Assembly: GCA_963828385.1 (NCBI GenBank)
Contig: CAWHEF010000002.1
Span: 992,001 to 1,056,000, forward strand
Length of the DNA: 64,000 nucleotides
Reading direction: 5' to 3'
Source: Bog-756 sp963828385
GTDB taxonomy: Bacteria > Actinomycetota > Acidimicrobiia > Acidimicrobiales > RAAP-2
Of this stretch, positions 42,881-53,055 are shown in pieces (positions within the stretch are counted from its first letter, which is position 1; every line of letters starts with the position of its first letter). Both the position numbers and the translations under genes were made by a program. Under the pieces are notes generated by a model, which saw only the letters and a program-made list of their open reading frames with translations, had not been told where the DNA came from and ran no database searches.

Positions 42881-44784
42881 TTGTCCGAAGCTGAAACGCG
42901 AACGGCCCCGGGTCCCGACCCGCGCCGTGCCGAGCAGAGGATGCTGGTGTCCGCGCTCGGCTGGATGTCAGACGAGCTCGCCGTCTTCACCCAGGCGCCG
43001 GACGAGGAACCTGTGGTGTTGGCCTGGGGACGGAGCATCGCCGAGGACCGGCCCGAGTACGAGAGGTGGATCCTCGAGTGGGAGCGGCATCGGCATCGCT
43101 CTGAGCAGGGTGGGACCGCTCCTGACGAAGCCGTACGTTCCGGCGGTCCCATGCTCAGTGTCGTCTTGTCGTTGTGCCGTCCGAGGCTGTGGTCCTTGCG
43201 CATGTGTCTCGCGTCCCTGCTCGAACAGGGATATTCGAACTGGGAGCTGTGCCTCCGGGATGACGGATCGGGGGATCGCCGGCTCACCGAGCTCCTCGAC
43301 GAGCTCGCCGAATCCGACGCCAGGGTCAGGGTCTCTGCCTCAGGGGACACAGTGGGCCTCCCGGCGGCCACGAACACGGCGTTGTCTTCGGCGAGCGGTG
43401 AGTACGTCGTCCTCCTCGATCCTGACGACGTCCTCGCGTCCGACGCCCTGCTCGAGCTGGCCCGAGCGGCCCTGAGCTCGGACGACGCCGACGTCGTCTA
43501 CGCCGACGACGACAGGCTCGATGGCGTCGGCCGCCGGTTCATGCCCCACTTCAAGCCTGACTGGGACCCAGACCTCCTCCTCACGTTCCCCTATCTCGGG
43601 TCTCTGATCGCCGTCCGGCGCACGCTGTTCGACTCCCTCGGGGGCTACCGGCCGGGGTTCGACGGAAGCTCCCACTACGACCTGGTCCTCCGGGCCACCG
43701 AACAGGCCCGGCGGGTGGTGCACGTTCCGAAGGTGCTCTGTCACCGCCGGTCAACCGATCCCTTCGGTGGCGCCCCCTTCAGCGGGACTGCGGGCTCGGC
43801 GATCCCGGTGGTCGACGCCGGCAACCGGCGGGCTGTCGAGGCGGCCGTCACCCGTCGAGGGATCCAGGCGACGGTCGTCCCCGGTCCGGCACCGGGCACC
43901 TGCCATGTCCGCCGGGACGTCGGCGACGCCTACTCGGTGGGCGCCATCATCCCCTTTCGCGACCAGGGATCCCTCACCGAGAGGTGCCTGGGGTCGATCC
44001 TCGGCTCGAGAGACGGCATCGACGACATCGTGCTCGTTGACAACGGGAGCAGCGAGCCGGAGTCGTGGGCGCTCCGGCACCGGTGGCAACGTTTGAAGAA
44101 TGTGCGTCTGCTCGATTTCCCGGGGCCGTTCAACTGGTCGGCCATCAACAACGCAGCCGCCGCGACGTGCACATCGGATCTGCTGCTCTTCTTGAACAAC
44201 GACATCGAGGCCGTCGGAGCGGATTGGCTCGGCGCCATGATCGAGCACGCACAGCGGCCGGAGGTGGGTGCCGTCGGGGCCCGGCTGGTGTACCCGGACG
44301 GCACGCTCCAACATGCCGGCACGGTCATGGGTCTCCTGGGAGCTGCCGGCCATCTCTTCGTCGGGATGCCACCGGGGGAGACCGGGTACTTCCTCGCCGA
44401 CCGGACCGTCCGCGCCTACAGCGCCGTCACGGCGGCATGCATGCTGGTGCGAAGGAGCGTGTTCGAGGAGATGGGAGGGTTCGACGAAAACCTCGCCGTC
44501 GCGTACAACGATGTCGACTTCTGCTTGAGGCTGGGAGAGGCCGGGTACCGGGTGCTCTACACGCCTCATGCCGAGCTCATCCACCGAGAGTCGATCACGA
44601 GAGGGCTTTCGGGGTCATACGGGACGCGCGGTACTTCGTGAAGCGATGGCAGCGCGTCCTCGAAGCCGATGATCCCCACTACAACCCGAACCTGAGCCGC
44701 TTCGCTACCTGGTGTCCGCCGAGGTTTCCCGGTGAGGACGAGACCTGGCGTTCGCTCATTCCCTGGCCGGAGGATCGGGTGTGA
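42881..44784 (+). CDS. Tandem GT2 glycosyltransferase, one late frameshift
   Basis: About 634 residues after correcting a frameshift at about 44603-44608. Before it the frame ends in HRESITR; after it the conserved ending continues as RDARYFVKRWQRVLEADD and the NLSRFATWC motif to 44784. Domain 1 (about 85-300) has MLSVVLSLCRP, LCLRDDGSGDRRL and FKPDWDPDLLLTFPYLGSL. Domain 2 (about 340-560) has GAIIPFRDQG, IVLVDNGSSEPES, LLFLNNDIEA and FDENLAVAYNDVDFC. It parallels the 32306-34195 protein almost motif for motif. The TTG start at 42881 is backed by GGAGG 4 nt upstream. It is divergent from the coiled-coil/GT-B pair, forming a small polysaccharide patch. Confidence 0.86.
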
Positions 44785-44857
44785 CGCGGCAGCTCCGTGC
44801 CGGCTCGGCCGAGAGCGCGGCATACCGATTGGACGTGGCCCGTCTGTGGCGCTGGCG

Positions 44858-44863
44858 TACCAT
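44858..44863 (+). promoter_or_regulatory. Candidate leaderless -10 box before a micro-ORF
   Basis: TACCAT is followed by 6 nt and then an ATG at 44870, the same spacing as at other candidate leaderless genes here. It probably drives the GNAT gene, either directly or through the 44-codon frame. Confidence 0.5.
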
Positions 44864-44869
44864 TCGGGC

Positions 44870-45004
44870 ATGCAGCCGGGAACGGTGACAGGAGCGGTGT
44901 CGGGCGGTCGACGGCGCGCGCCTGTCATCAGTCGCGCAGCCCGCCGGACCAGCGGACGGCGTAGCCGTCGAGGCGGCCCACGGTCTTCGGGGTGTCGGTG
45001 GTGA
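44870..45004 (+). CDS. Possible 44-residue basic leader ORF
   Basis: An ATG-started frame directly behind a TACCAT box encodes 44 residues. The peptide begins MQPGTVTGAVSGGRRRAP and is rich in Arg, Gly and Ser (RRTSGRRSRRGGPRSS). Its TGA (45002-45004) overlaps a GTG at 45001-45003 that is in frame with the acetyltransferase. It could be a translated leader peptide, a noncoding leader read by chance, or the displaced 5' end of the acetyltransferase gene. There is no homology that I recognise. Confidence 0.35.
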   Translation: MQPGTVTGAVSGGRRRAPVISRAARRTSGRRSRRGGPRSSGCRW

Positions 45005-45627
45005 GCGCCGCCATCCGTTCGAAGACGGTGCGCTCCCTCGAGCTTCCCGGATGGCACATCCAGCTCGCCACCTTGAACGAGACCGACTACGAGTCGTGGC
45101 GCGAGGTGCGGGTCCGCTGCCGGTCTTGGCTGGTGCCCTGGGAGCCCCGTTCGAAAGGCGCACCGCTCCCCTCCGAGGACGCGGTGACCTTCTCGGGCCG
45201 GTGCGCCATGCGCGAGCGTGAACGCCAGATGGGAACGGGGTTCGGGTTCGGGATATTCGTGGACGGTCGCTTCGGCGGCGAGATCACCTTGTCGTCGATC
45301 CAGCGCGGCCCGTTCCAGAACGGCTCCATCGGTTACTGGATCGACGAGCAGCTGGCCGGCTCGGGGTACACACCCGAAGCGGTGGTGGTCGTCCTCGAAT
45401 TCGCCTTCAAGACACTGCGGCTCCACCGCGTGGAGATCGCCATCATCCCGAGGAACTACCCGAGCCGCCGCGTCGTCGAGAAGCTCGGTCTGCGAAGTGA
45501 GGGGGTGGCCCACGGCTTCCTCGAGATCAACGGCGAGTGGGAGGACCACGTCCGCTACGCCATGACGGCCGAGGAATGGGAGCTCCGCGGGCCGGAGCTC
45601 TGCTCTTCGTGGCTCGACAGGCCGTGA
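45001..45627 (+). CDS. GNAT acetyltransferase, RimJ/RimL type
   Basis: About 208 residues. The acetyl-CoA-binding core has SWREVRVRCRSWLVPWEP, FGFGIFVDGRFGGEITLSSI, GSIGYWIDEQLAGSGYTPEA (the Q/RxxGxG/A-like loop), FAFKTLRLHRVEIAIIPRNY and SRRVVEKLGLRSEGVA. This is the ribosomal-protein N-terminal acetyltransferase subfamily; the true target is unknown. Starts at 44992, 44998 or 45001 are in frame; the last overlaps the stop of the small upstream frame as GTGA. The C-terminal extension ELRGPELCSSWLDRP is not typical of the family. Confidence 0.87.
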   Translation: MSAAIRSKTVRSLELPGWHIQLATLNETDYESWREVRVRCRSWLVPWEPRSKGAPLPSEDAVTFSGRCAMRERERQMGTGFGFGIFVDGRFGGEITLSSIQRGPFQNGSIGYWIDEQLAGSGYTPEAVVVVLEFAFKTLRLHRVEIAIIPRNYPSRRVVEKLGLRSEGVAHGFLEINGEWEDHVRYAMTAEEWELRGPELCSSWLDRP

Positions 45628-45791
45628 GGATCGCAAGCCCGTGAGGACCGCCATCGGCCCGCCACGGACGTTCCCTTCCGCCTCCACGTGGTGAGCGAGC
45701 TAACGTCACGGACTCGGTATTCCGCTGGCGGGGAACCTCTCGCCAGTCTTCGGTGCGGTGCCATCCGCAGCCCTGGCGGGTTGAGACGACC

Positions 45792-48374
45792 ATGACCGTG
45801 CCATCGACCAAGCCGCCGTCAGCCGTCTCCACCCGGCCTCCTTCGCCAGACGGCCGTCTGCGCTTCGCCGGTGACGATCGTCCGGTCGAGGCCCGGGCCA
45901 CCGTGCTGCGAGCGGCCAGAGCGCGGATGGGTGGCGAGTGGTGGCCGGTCATCCTGATCGTCGTGGCCGTGGTGGTGGCCAACGGCCCCGCCCTCCTCCA
46001 CCTGGTCACCGTCAACCCGCTGGTGCTCGACGGGGGCCTCGGTACGTCGGTCACCGGGCACCTCCCGGGGCTCCCCTACATCGACCCGAACGCCGGCTTC
46101 ACCACCCAGGCCCTCGGCCATCTGGCCGCGCTCGACTGGTTGCACGGGCACGTCCCCTGGTGGAACCCCTACGAAGGCGTCGGCTCGCCTCTGGCCGGCG
46201 AGATGCAGAGCGGGGCCTTCTTTCCCCCGACCCTCCTGCTCGCCGTGCCCCAGGGCATGCTCGCCCTGCGGATCGTGCTCGAAGTGGTGGCGGGGCTCTC
46301 CACCTACGGCCTCGTCCGGACCATGGGCGTCGGGCGGGCGCCTTCGACGACGGCCGCCATCGCCTTCGCGCTGTGTGGGACGTTCGCCTGGCTGTTCCAT
46401 GCGCCGTTCCGTCCCGTGGCCTTCCTCCCTCTGACGCTGCTGGGCGTCGAGTACGCGCTCCGTTCCGCCTGTGACCGGCGACGGGGCGGATGGCTGGTGC
46501 TGGCCGTGGCCCTCGCCCTCTCCATCCTGGCCGGGTTTCCCGAGACGGCCTTCCTCGACGGGCTGTTCGCCGCCTGGTGGGCGCTCCTCCGGATCCTCGG
46601 GCCGGCTCGGGACTCGTGGTTCCCGGCGGTGCGGAAGCTCGTCGCCGGGGCCGTCACCGGGGCGGCGGTGTCGGCACCGCTGATCGTGGCGTTCGCCGAC
46701 TACCTGCCCCAGGCCGACGCCGGTCCCCACACCGGTGCCATCGCCTACGGGTCACTGCCAACGGCAGGGCTCGTGCAGCAGATCCTGCCCTACTCGCTCG
46801 GTCCCGTCTTCGGTTTCGACTCGACCGGCACGGGCTCGAACGTCATCGCCGGCGTCTGGGGGAACGTCGGGGGGTACGTGACCGCCACGTTGATCGCCGC
46901 CGCCCTCATCGGCCTGTTCGGCCGGAGATGGCGAAGCCTGCGGATCGGGCTCGCGGCCTGGATCGCCCTCTGCGTGCTGCGCACCTACGGGTTCCAGCCC
47001 GTGGTCCACGCCCTGGCGCCGATACCGGGAATCCACTCGACGGCGTTCTACCGGTACTCGGCGCCGTCGTGGGCGTTGGCCCTGATCGTACTGGCCGCCC
47101 TCGGCATCGACGACATCGGCAGAGCGGTCACAAGACGACGGGTGGTGGCCGGGTCGGTGGCGGTGACTGGCGGCCTCTGCGTGTGGGCGGCCGTGGTCTC
47201 CTGGCACCAGCTGACCGTGGCTGTCGGACCGACGGCGTCGAGCACCGCCCACCGGCATCTCTACGCCGGCGTCAGCCTGGTCGTCGCCCTGGCGCTCCTG
47301 GCCGTGATAGCCGTCGCCTCCTTCCGCACGCTCGCGCTCGCCCGGGTCCGCAGGCGGCGCCACGCGGCCGGGCGCCCCGCCTCCCTCGGCAGGGCCCGGT
47401 GGTGGCGGGCCGTCGTGGGGCTTGCCGTGATCGTGGAGGTGGTACTCGCCTACGGCTTCACCTATCTGTCGGCGCCGGCGCCCCAGCGATTGCAGACAGG
47501 ATCGGTCGGCTGGCTGCAAGCCCATCTGGGCACCTACCGGTTCGTCACCCTCGGACCGATCCAGCCCAACTACGGGTCGTACTTCGGCATCGCCCAGGCC
47601 AGCATCAACGACCTGCCGACACCGAAGGCATGGGCCGCCTACTTCGCGTCCCGGCTCGACACGAACGCGCCGTCGAACGTCTACATCGGCTCGGGCCGGG
47701 CGAACCCGGCCGGGCCCAGCGCCGCCCAGGAGATCGAGCGGAACCAGGTCAGCTACGAGGTCGCCGGCATTCGCTATGTCGTCGAGGGGGCGAGCGGCCG
47801 CGACGTGCAGGGGATCCCCTTCCCGTCTCCGAACAGCCCGGCGTGGCCCGCAGGACCCCGGCTGGTGTACAAGGATGGCGTCGCCGAGATCTGGGAGCTG
47901 CCCGGCGCCGCCCCCGTGTTCTCGGTCGTGGCCGGCACCGGTGCCCACCGGGCGGCAGAGGCCGGTGGTCCGGGACCGGGCTCCCACTGCGGGGTGGCGG
48001 CGTCGGGTTGGGACCGGGCCACCGTGACGTGCTCGCACACGGCGGTGCTCGTACGCCGCGTCCAGTCCATGAACGGCTGGAGCGCCTCGGTCAACGGCGG
48101 CTCGGTTCCGGTGAGCGTGGATCGTCGCGGTCCGGACGGGCTCTTCCAGCAGGTTCGAGTCCCGGCCGGCACGTCCGTCGTCACGTTCGCCTACCTCCCC
48201 CCTTACGAGACGGTGGCCTCGCTCGCCGCCCTGGCCGGGATCGCCGTCATGATCGTCTGGTTCGCCTTTGCCGTCGCCGACCGCGACCGAGCAGGTCGGG
48301 TGAGGGGCGGTGGTGACAGGGGGGGACCGGAGGCGGACGGGTCAGCCGTCGATGCCGCGGACGACGGCGGGTGA
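45792..48374 (+). CDS. YfhO-like polytopic membrane protein
   Basis: An 860-residue membrane protein with about a dozen transmembrane helices. It resembles the YfhO/DUF2079-like group of lipid-sugar-dependent (GT-C fold) membrane proteins. After the first helix comes an extracytoplasmic loop with WWNPYEGVGSPLAGEMQSG, where acidic and Trp residues match GT-C loop 1. A long periplasmic domain lies at about 570-800, ending in a beta-rich module (MNGWSASVNGGSVPVSVDR, VPAGTSVVTFAYLPP) before the last helix. YfhO glycosylates lipoteichoic acid in Bacillus; here the acceptor is unknown. Start ATG 45792. A second copy lies at 57148-59559. Confidence 0.82.
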   Translation: MTVPSTKPPSAVSTRPPSPDGRLRFAGDDRPVEARATVLRAARARMGGEWWPVILIVVAVVVANGPALLHLVTVNPLVLDGGLGTSVTGHLPGLPYIDPNAGFTTQALGHLAALDWLHGHVPWWNPYEGVGSPLAGEMQSGAFFPPTLLLAVPQGMLALRIVLEVVAGLSTYGLVRTMGVGRAPSTTAAIAFALCGTFAWLFHAPFRPVAFLPLTLLGVEYALRSACDRRRGGWLVLAVALALSILAGFPETAFLDGLFAAWWALLRILGPARDSWFPAVRKLVAGAVTGAAVSAPLIVAFADYLPQADAGPHTGAIAYGSLPTAGLVQQILPYSLGPVFGFDSTGTGSNVIAGVWGNVGGYVTATLIAAALIGLFGRRWRSLRIGLAAWIALCVLRTYGFQPVVHALAPIPGIHSTAFYRYSAPSWALALIVLAALGIDDIGRAVTRRRVVAGSVAVTGGLCVWAAVVSWHQLTVAVGPTASSTAHRHLYAGVSLVVALALLAVIAVASFRTLALARVRRRRHAAGRPASLGRARWWRAVVGLAVIVEVVLAYGFTYLSAPAPQRLQTGSVGWLQAHLGTYRFVTLGPIQPNYGSYFGIAQASINDLPTPKAWAAYFASRLDTNAPSNVYIGSGRANPAGPSAAQEIERNQVSYEVAGIRYVVEGASGRDVQGIPFPSPNSPAWPAGPRLVYKDGVAEIWELPGAAPVFSVVAGTGAHRAAEAGGPGPGSHCGVAASGWDRATVTCSHTAVLVRRVQSMNGWSASVNGGSVPVSVDRRGPDGLFQQVRVPAGTSVVTFAYLPPYETVASLAALAGIAVMIVWFAFAVADRDRAGRVRGGGDRGGPEADGSAVDAADDGG

Positions 48375-49398
48375 GTGGCGGAAGAACTGCTCGACGTCCT
48401 GCTCGTACCGGTAGGGCGGTTCGCCGGTGCCCGTGCCGGTGGCGCGGCGCAGGTTGTTGGCCCGGGCGAAGCTCTCGACGGCCCCGGCGCTGGTGAACCG
48501 GTAGCGCGAATCCCGCGTTGATGAGCTTGGTGGTGTCCACACCCCGGCCGAACCGCACGAACGCCTCCATCTCCGCGGGGAACTGGATCGGCGCGCAGCC
48601 GCACCAGGCCCGAGGCGAAGAGCCGGGGCCGGACGAACGGCAGCGGAATGAGCAGGGCCCCGGCGATCGAGGCCACCTCGCTCCAGGGCAGCTTGCCCGC
48701 TCCGGCCACGTTGAACACACCGGGGATGCCGTGCTCGGTCACGAACTTGAGGGACCGCACGACGTCGTCCTCCTCGACGAACTGGACCAGCGGGTCGAAC
48801 CCGCCGATGGAGGGCAGGACCCTCCTCTCGAGGTCACGGCTGATGGGGGTGACGATGTCGGTGCCCGAGCACATTGGCGAAACGGCAGGACCGTGACCCG
48901 GAGGTGGGGGTTGTCCTCGGCGAAGTCGTGCACCAGCCCCTCGACCTCGATCAGGGATCGCTCGAGCCTGGTGCGGCCGGGCCCTGAGCGGACGTCGTCC
49001 TCCCGGAACCAGGCCGGGTCGTTTCCGGTCGAGCCGTAGACATGGGTGGACGACTTGACCACCACGTGCCTGACCGACGAGCCCGGTGACCCTGCCGCCG
49101 CCAGGAGGTTCAGCGTGCCGATGACGTTGATCTCGTGGAGCATCCGCCCCGGCACCCCGACCGAGTTGGTCTCGAGGAAGGTGTGGACGATGGTGTCCAC
49201 CTGCGTGGCCCGGACGATGCGGTTGAGGATCGAGTACTTCTGGTCGGAACGGACGTACTCGGTGCGTTCGAGGGGAACCCGGGGCTCGTTGGTGCCGAGC
49301 CCGAGGATCATGTCGACGTCGGGCTCGTTCTCGAGCGCCTGGGCCATGCGGCCGCCCCAGAAGGTGTCGAGCCCGGTGATCAGGACGCGCCGGCCCAC
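48342..49398 (-). CDS. NAD-dependent epimerase/SDR, four frameshifts in this sequence
   Basis: An extended SDR. The frame from GTG 49398 gives GRRVLITGLDTFWGGRMAQALE (a divergent Rossmann loop), a conserved VKSSTHVYG motif, and the region up to TVLPF. Extra bases near 48874-48890 (two), 48592 and 48510 then move the continuation through other frames: GTDIVTPISRDLERRVLP, FNVAGAGKLPWSEVAS, FPAEMEAFVRFGRGVDTTKL, and SAGAVESFARANNLRR at the end. Removing four bases gives 350 continuous residues. It likely acts on a nucleotide sugar or lipid intermediate. It starts 3 nt after the upstream acyltransferase stop, and its 3' end overlaps the convergent YfhO-like gene by 33 nt. Confidence 0.75.
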
Positions 49399-49400
49399 GG

Positions 49401-50411
49401 TCAGCCGAACCAGACGCTGCGGCGTTCGCGCAGCATGTCGTGCAGGGCGTCCTGGAGCGTGGCCCGGATGGCCTCTGCCTCGTCCATGATCCGGCTCCTC
49501 GAGTAGCGCTCGAGTCCCGGCTCCACCTCGAAGGTGACGGGATCGAGCACGCGGAACTTGATCTTGGCCGGGAAGTAGGTCACATAGCCCAGAGGCCCGA
49601 GCAGCAGGGCGTTTGCGGTGACCGGGAAGTAGGGGAGGCTGAAGCGCCTTGGCCACGCCGTCCAGCCTGAACAGGATGGGCATGGACTCCTCGGCGCCGA
49701 CGACGGCGATGGGGATGACGGGGACCCCGGCCCGCATGGCGATCTCCACGAAGCCGCCCCGGCCGAACCGCCGCAGCCGGTAGCGGTCGGCGTAGGTCTT
49801 CGACGTGGCCTTGGTCCCCTCGGGGAACACCAGTGCCAGCTGCCGCTGGTCGTGGAGAAGCCGGTAGGCGTTGTCGGGGTGGGCAGGGACGCCTCCGGTG
49901 CGCGACCAGAGCGTGCCGACCACCGGGATGGTTCGGAAGAAGTCGTCGGCCAGGCCGTAGACGGGGCGATCGAGCTCCTGCTCGATACCGTGCATGATGG
50001 CGGGGGCGTCGACGGGAATGGCTCCTGCGTGGTTGGCGATGAGCAGGGCACCGCCGTCGGCGGGGATCTTCTCCAGGCCCTCCCACTCGACCCGGAACCA
50101 GTAGCGGTAGATCGGGTCGTAGAGCCGGCGGACGAGGGACCGCATGTGCTCGGACCGGCCCCACTCGTCGACGTCGCGAGCGACGCGGATCAGGTGGCGC
50201 ACCGGGTTCCTCCCGGAGCTGGGCGACCGGCAGCACGGAGACAGAGGCCTCGGGCTCGCCGGGACCCGCCGCCGGCCGGGTGGCGACCGTCTCCGCCGGA
50301 GCGCCATCGGCTCGAGTGATCTCGTGCGTCGTCTTCGGCGGCCGGCGGCGCATCCTCGGACCGGGTCCTCCGGCCGACGGCCGTCCCGGGTTCCGCGCTC
50401 ACCTCCGGCAT
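49401..50411 (-). CDS. PlsC-type lysophospholipid acyltransferase, frameshifted here
   Basis: About 335 residues after removing three extra bases (near 50325, 50205 and 49645). A variable N-terminus of about 80 residues is followed by DVDEWGRSEHMRSLVRRLYDPIYRYWFRVEWEGLE. Then come LLIANHAGAIPVDAP (the acyltransferase His), GGVPAHPDNAYRLL, VFPEGTKA (motif III) and IPIAVVGAEESMPIL. The end (RRSVWFG) is in another frame. Such enzymes acylate lysophosphatidic acid or related lipids. ATG at 50409-50411. It lies between a GT2 gene and the epimerase gene on the same strand, so the three form one lipid-related transcript. Confidence 0.75.
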
Positions 50412-51527
50412 GGTATCGCCGCCCGGATGGGCGATCGTCGCCCTCTGTTCCCGCTGCTGAGCGCGGGTGGCGATGCCCGGAGCGCTCGGCGAGCCGGCCG
50501 GTCTGCGGTCCGAGGGTCCGCAGTGCCTCGGCGCTCAGACCCCGGCGGAACACGGGAATAGGCGAGAACGCCTCGCGCAGGGCTGCACACACCGTTCCCG
50601 ACTGGATGGCGTCGGCCAGTGGGAGCAGGACGAGCACCGACCGCCCGTCCTCCACGACCGGCAACGGCATCCCGCCGATGGCCGATATCGCCACATCGGC
50701 CACTCGGGACCGCGAGCGAATCGCTCCCACCGCCGCCTTCCGGCGCATCCGAAGCGGTGGCGGTCTGGTCGATGTCGCGGACCTCGACCGCCGTGATCTG
50801 GGGTGGGGGAACGAGGCCGAGGCGCGATCGGTAGACGTCGATGAGCATGGAGAGCGAGTCGTGGACCGGGTGGATCGTGCTTCCGGGGACGTGCTTCCAG
50901 TGGACGGGGATCTCGGCGATCCTGAAGCCCGAGTCGTCGCGCCCGGGCCAGGACCTCGACGTCGAAGGCGAAGCGGTCGATGCGAACCAGATGGAACAGG
51001 AGGCGGGCCGCCGGTGTCCGGAATGCCTTGAACCCGCACTGGGTGTCGAGCAGGTCGAGGCGCGTCCCCGTGGTGACCAGGCGGTTGAACAGCTCGACCC
51101 ATGACCGACCGGAGGGCGTAGGTGCCGTCCACCATCGACTCCGGGAGGGCCCGGGACCCGATGGCCACGTCGTTGGTCGCCAGGCGCAGCCAGCAGGCGG
51201 GGACGGCGCGAGGGTCGATGGCCATGTCGGCGTCCATGTAGGCGGTGTACGGCGCCGTCGGGCAGGGAGACCCCGGTGCGAACGGCGGCGCCCTTGCCGG
51301 CATTGGCCGCGAGGCTGACCACCCGGTGGTGGGGAAGAGGGGCGAGGAGCGACCGGGCGACATCCGCGGTGCCGTCGTCGCTCCCGTCGTCGACGACGCA
51401 GGATCTCGGTCGTCGTCGAGGTCGATGGCGCCATCGGCCACTGCGGCCTGGAACCGCTCGCATGCCCTCGCCCAGCCGGTGGGCCTCGTTGAAGGCGGGG
51501 ACGACGATGGTGAGGTCGGAGTTGCAT
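50412..51527 (-). pseudogene. ALG5/dolichyl-phosphate-type GT2 glycosyltransferase, multiply frameshifted
   Basis: A GT2 enzyme like polyprenyl-phosphate glucosyl/mannosyltransferases can be pieced together from at least six frame segments: DLTIVVPAFNEAHRLGEG, ILVVDDGSDDGTADVARSLL, TAYMDADMAIDPRAVP with the DxD motif, LFNRLVTTGTRLDLLDTQCGFKAF, DRFAFDVEVLARAR, and IAEIPVHWKHVPGSTIHPVHDSL. A further 80-residue segment (VGAIRSRSRVADVAISAIGG to about 50460) is not recognised. Each shift fits about one extra base, and the residues stay conserved between shifts. That suggests sequence error rather than decay, but as written no full product can be made. The start is probably ATG 51525-51527; the end is uncertain. 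Confidence 0.65.
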
Positions 51528-51628
51528 GGGCTCGGGGTCCGAGACTAGGCCGTCGGGGCGTCACGGCCGGGGGAGGGGCGTTCACGGCCTGGCGGCAGCT
51601 GGCCGCCCGGTCAAGGTTTATCCCCCCG

Positions 51629-52919
51629 TCAGGGTCGACCGGCCCCGACCAGCCCGGCGGACCAGAGGGGATCGAAGCTGACCACGGTGCCGGTGTGGGC
51701 CGCCTGGATGATGGTCTGGTTCCCGTAGGGAGTCGGCTGTCCGTCGAGGTCGGGGCCCACGTACATCACGACGTGATCGATGCCGGCTTCCGTCGAGGTC
51801 GTAGAAGAGGAGGTCGCCGGGCTCGAGGTCGTCGAGGCCCACACGCCTCGATGCGGCGTACTGGTCGGCGGCCGAGTGGTCGAGCGCCACGCCGGCCGCA
51901 CCCCAGGCCAGCATGGTCAGTCCCGAGCAGTCGACGCCGGCTCTGCTCTGCCCGCCCCACACGTAGGGAACGCCCAGATAGGAGGCGGCGGCCTGGACGG
52001 CGGCCAGCCCGGGGCTCCCCGGGTCGCCACCGGGCGATACCGCGGTCGAGCCTCCGGCCGACCCCGCTGCCTCGTTGGCGGACTGGGTGGCGGCCTGCGC
52101 CGCACCGCCGTCGCCGTTCAGCGTCGAGACGACCTGGGCGGCTTGCGCTGCCTGACCGGCGGACTGGCCGGCGGCCGAGGACGAGCGGGCCCGGGCCGCC
52201 GCCTGGGCCGCAGCGGCGGCTTGCGCCTCCGCCTGCTCCGTGACCTCGGCGGCCAGGGTGCCCTTGACGCCGTCGAGGGTCGCCTGGGACTGCCGGCTCA
52301 CCGCCGCTGCCTGCTGGCGGGCGACCTGGGCCTCGTCGAGCTGACCGGTCTCGGTGCGCTGTTCGGCGTCGAGGGTGGCCCGGGTGCGGCCGAGGGCCTG
52401 CTCGTCGGCCTCGACGGCGGCCACGGCGACGGCAAGCGCATGGGCGCTCAGATGTTGGTAGAGGCCCTTGATCTGGTCCTGTGCGGTGGGGGCGGAGAAC
52501 AGCGACGCCACGGCTGCGTCGGTCGTGCCGTTCATGTACGCCTGGATGACGCTGGTCCGCAGGGTGGAGCGGTCCCTGGTCAGCTTGGACTGGCTCGCCG
52601 CCATCGAGGCTTCGGTCTGCTGCAGTGATCGCTGCGTGGTGGCCAGGTTCACCTCGGCTTCGTTGTACCGTTCGTCTTGTTGGTCGAGGGCGGCCTGTTG
52701 GGAGGCGATCTGGGCTTCGATCGCCGAGACCTGGGACTCGGTGGCGTTGACGGGGGACTGACCGTTCGAGGACTGACCGTTCGGGGTCACACCGGCCAGG
52801 GTCGAGGCGGGCGACGGGGTCGCTGCCGCGGCGGGAGCGCCCAGGGCCATCGCGCCGACGAGGCCGGACACGGCGACGACGGCGCTGACGAGGAATGCTC
52901 GGGCTCGTTGTCGCCTCAC
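51629..52919 (-). CDS. NlpC/P60 peptidoglycan endopeptidase with coiled-coil N-terminus, one frameshift
   Basis: About 429 residues. The N-terminal secretion signal is hydrophobic and ends APAAAA. A PcsB/RipA-like coiled-coil region follows (about 45-270), with QVSAIEAQIASQQAALDQQ and a stretch very rich in Ala and Gln. The catalytic domain (about 320-429) has LGVPYVWGGQSRAGVDCSGLTMLAW with the catalytic Cys, then LEPGDLLFYDLD. One extra base at about 51790 shifts the ending, IDHVVMYVGPDLDGQPTPY, which holds the catalytic His. It cleaves peptidoglycan stems during division or growth. The GTG at 52919 has GAGGTGAT upstream; other starts at 52928 or beyond are possible. Confidence 0.85.
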
Positions 52920-53055
52920 TCGTATCACCTCGTGCACCGTCCGGGAACCGGCGCCTTGCCGCCACTCGCCGTCACCGTTCGTGTGTATCGGCGCGTTCCG
53001 GACCAGACTGGAGCGCAGGTGCACTCGCGGCACCGCACGGCAGAGAGGCATGGGC

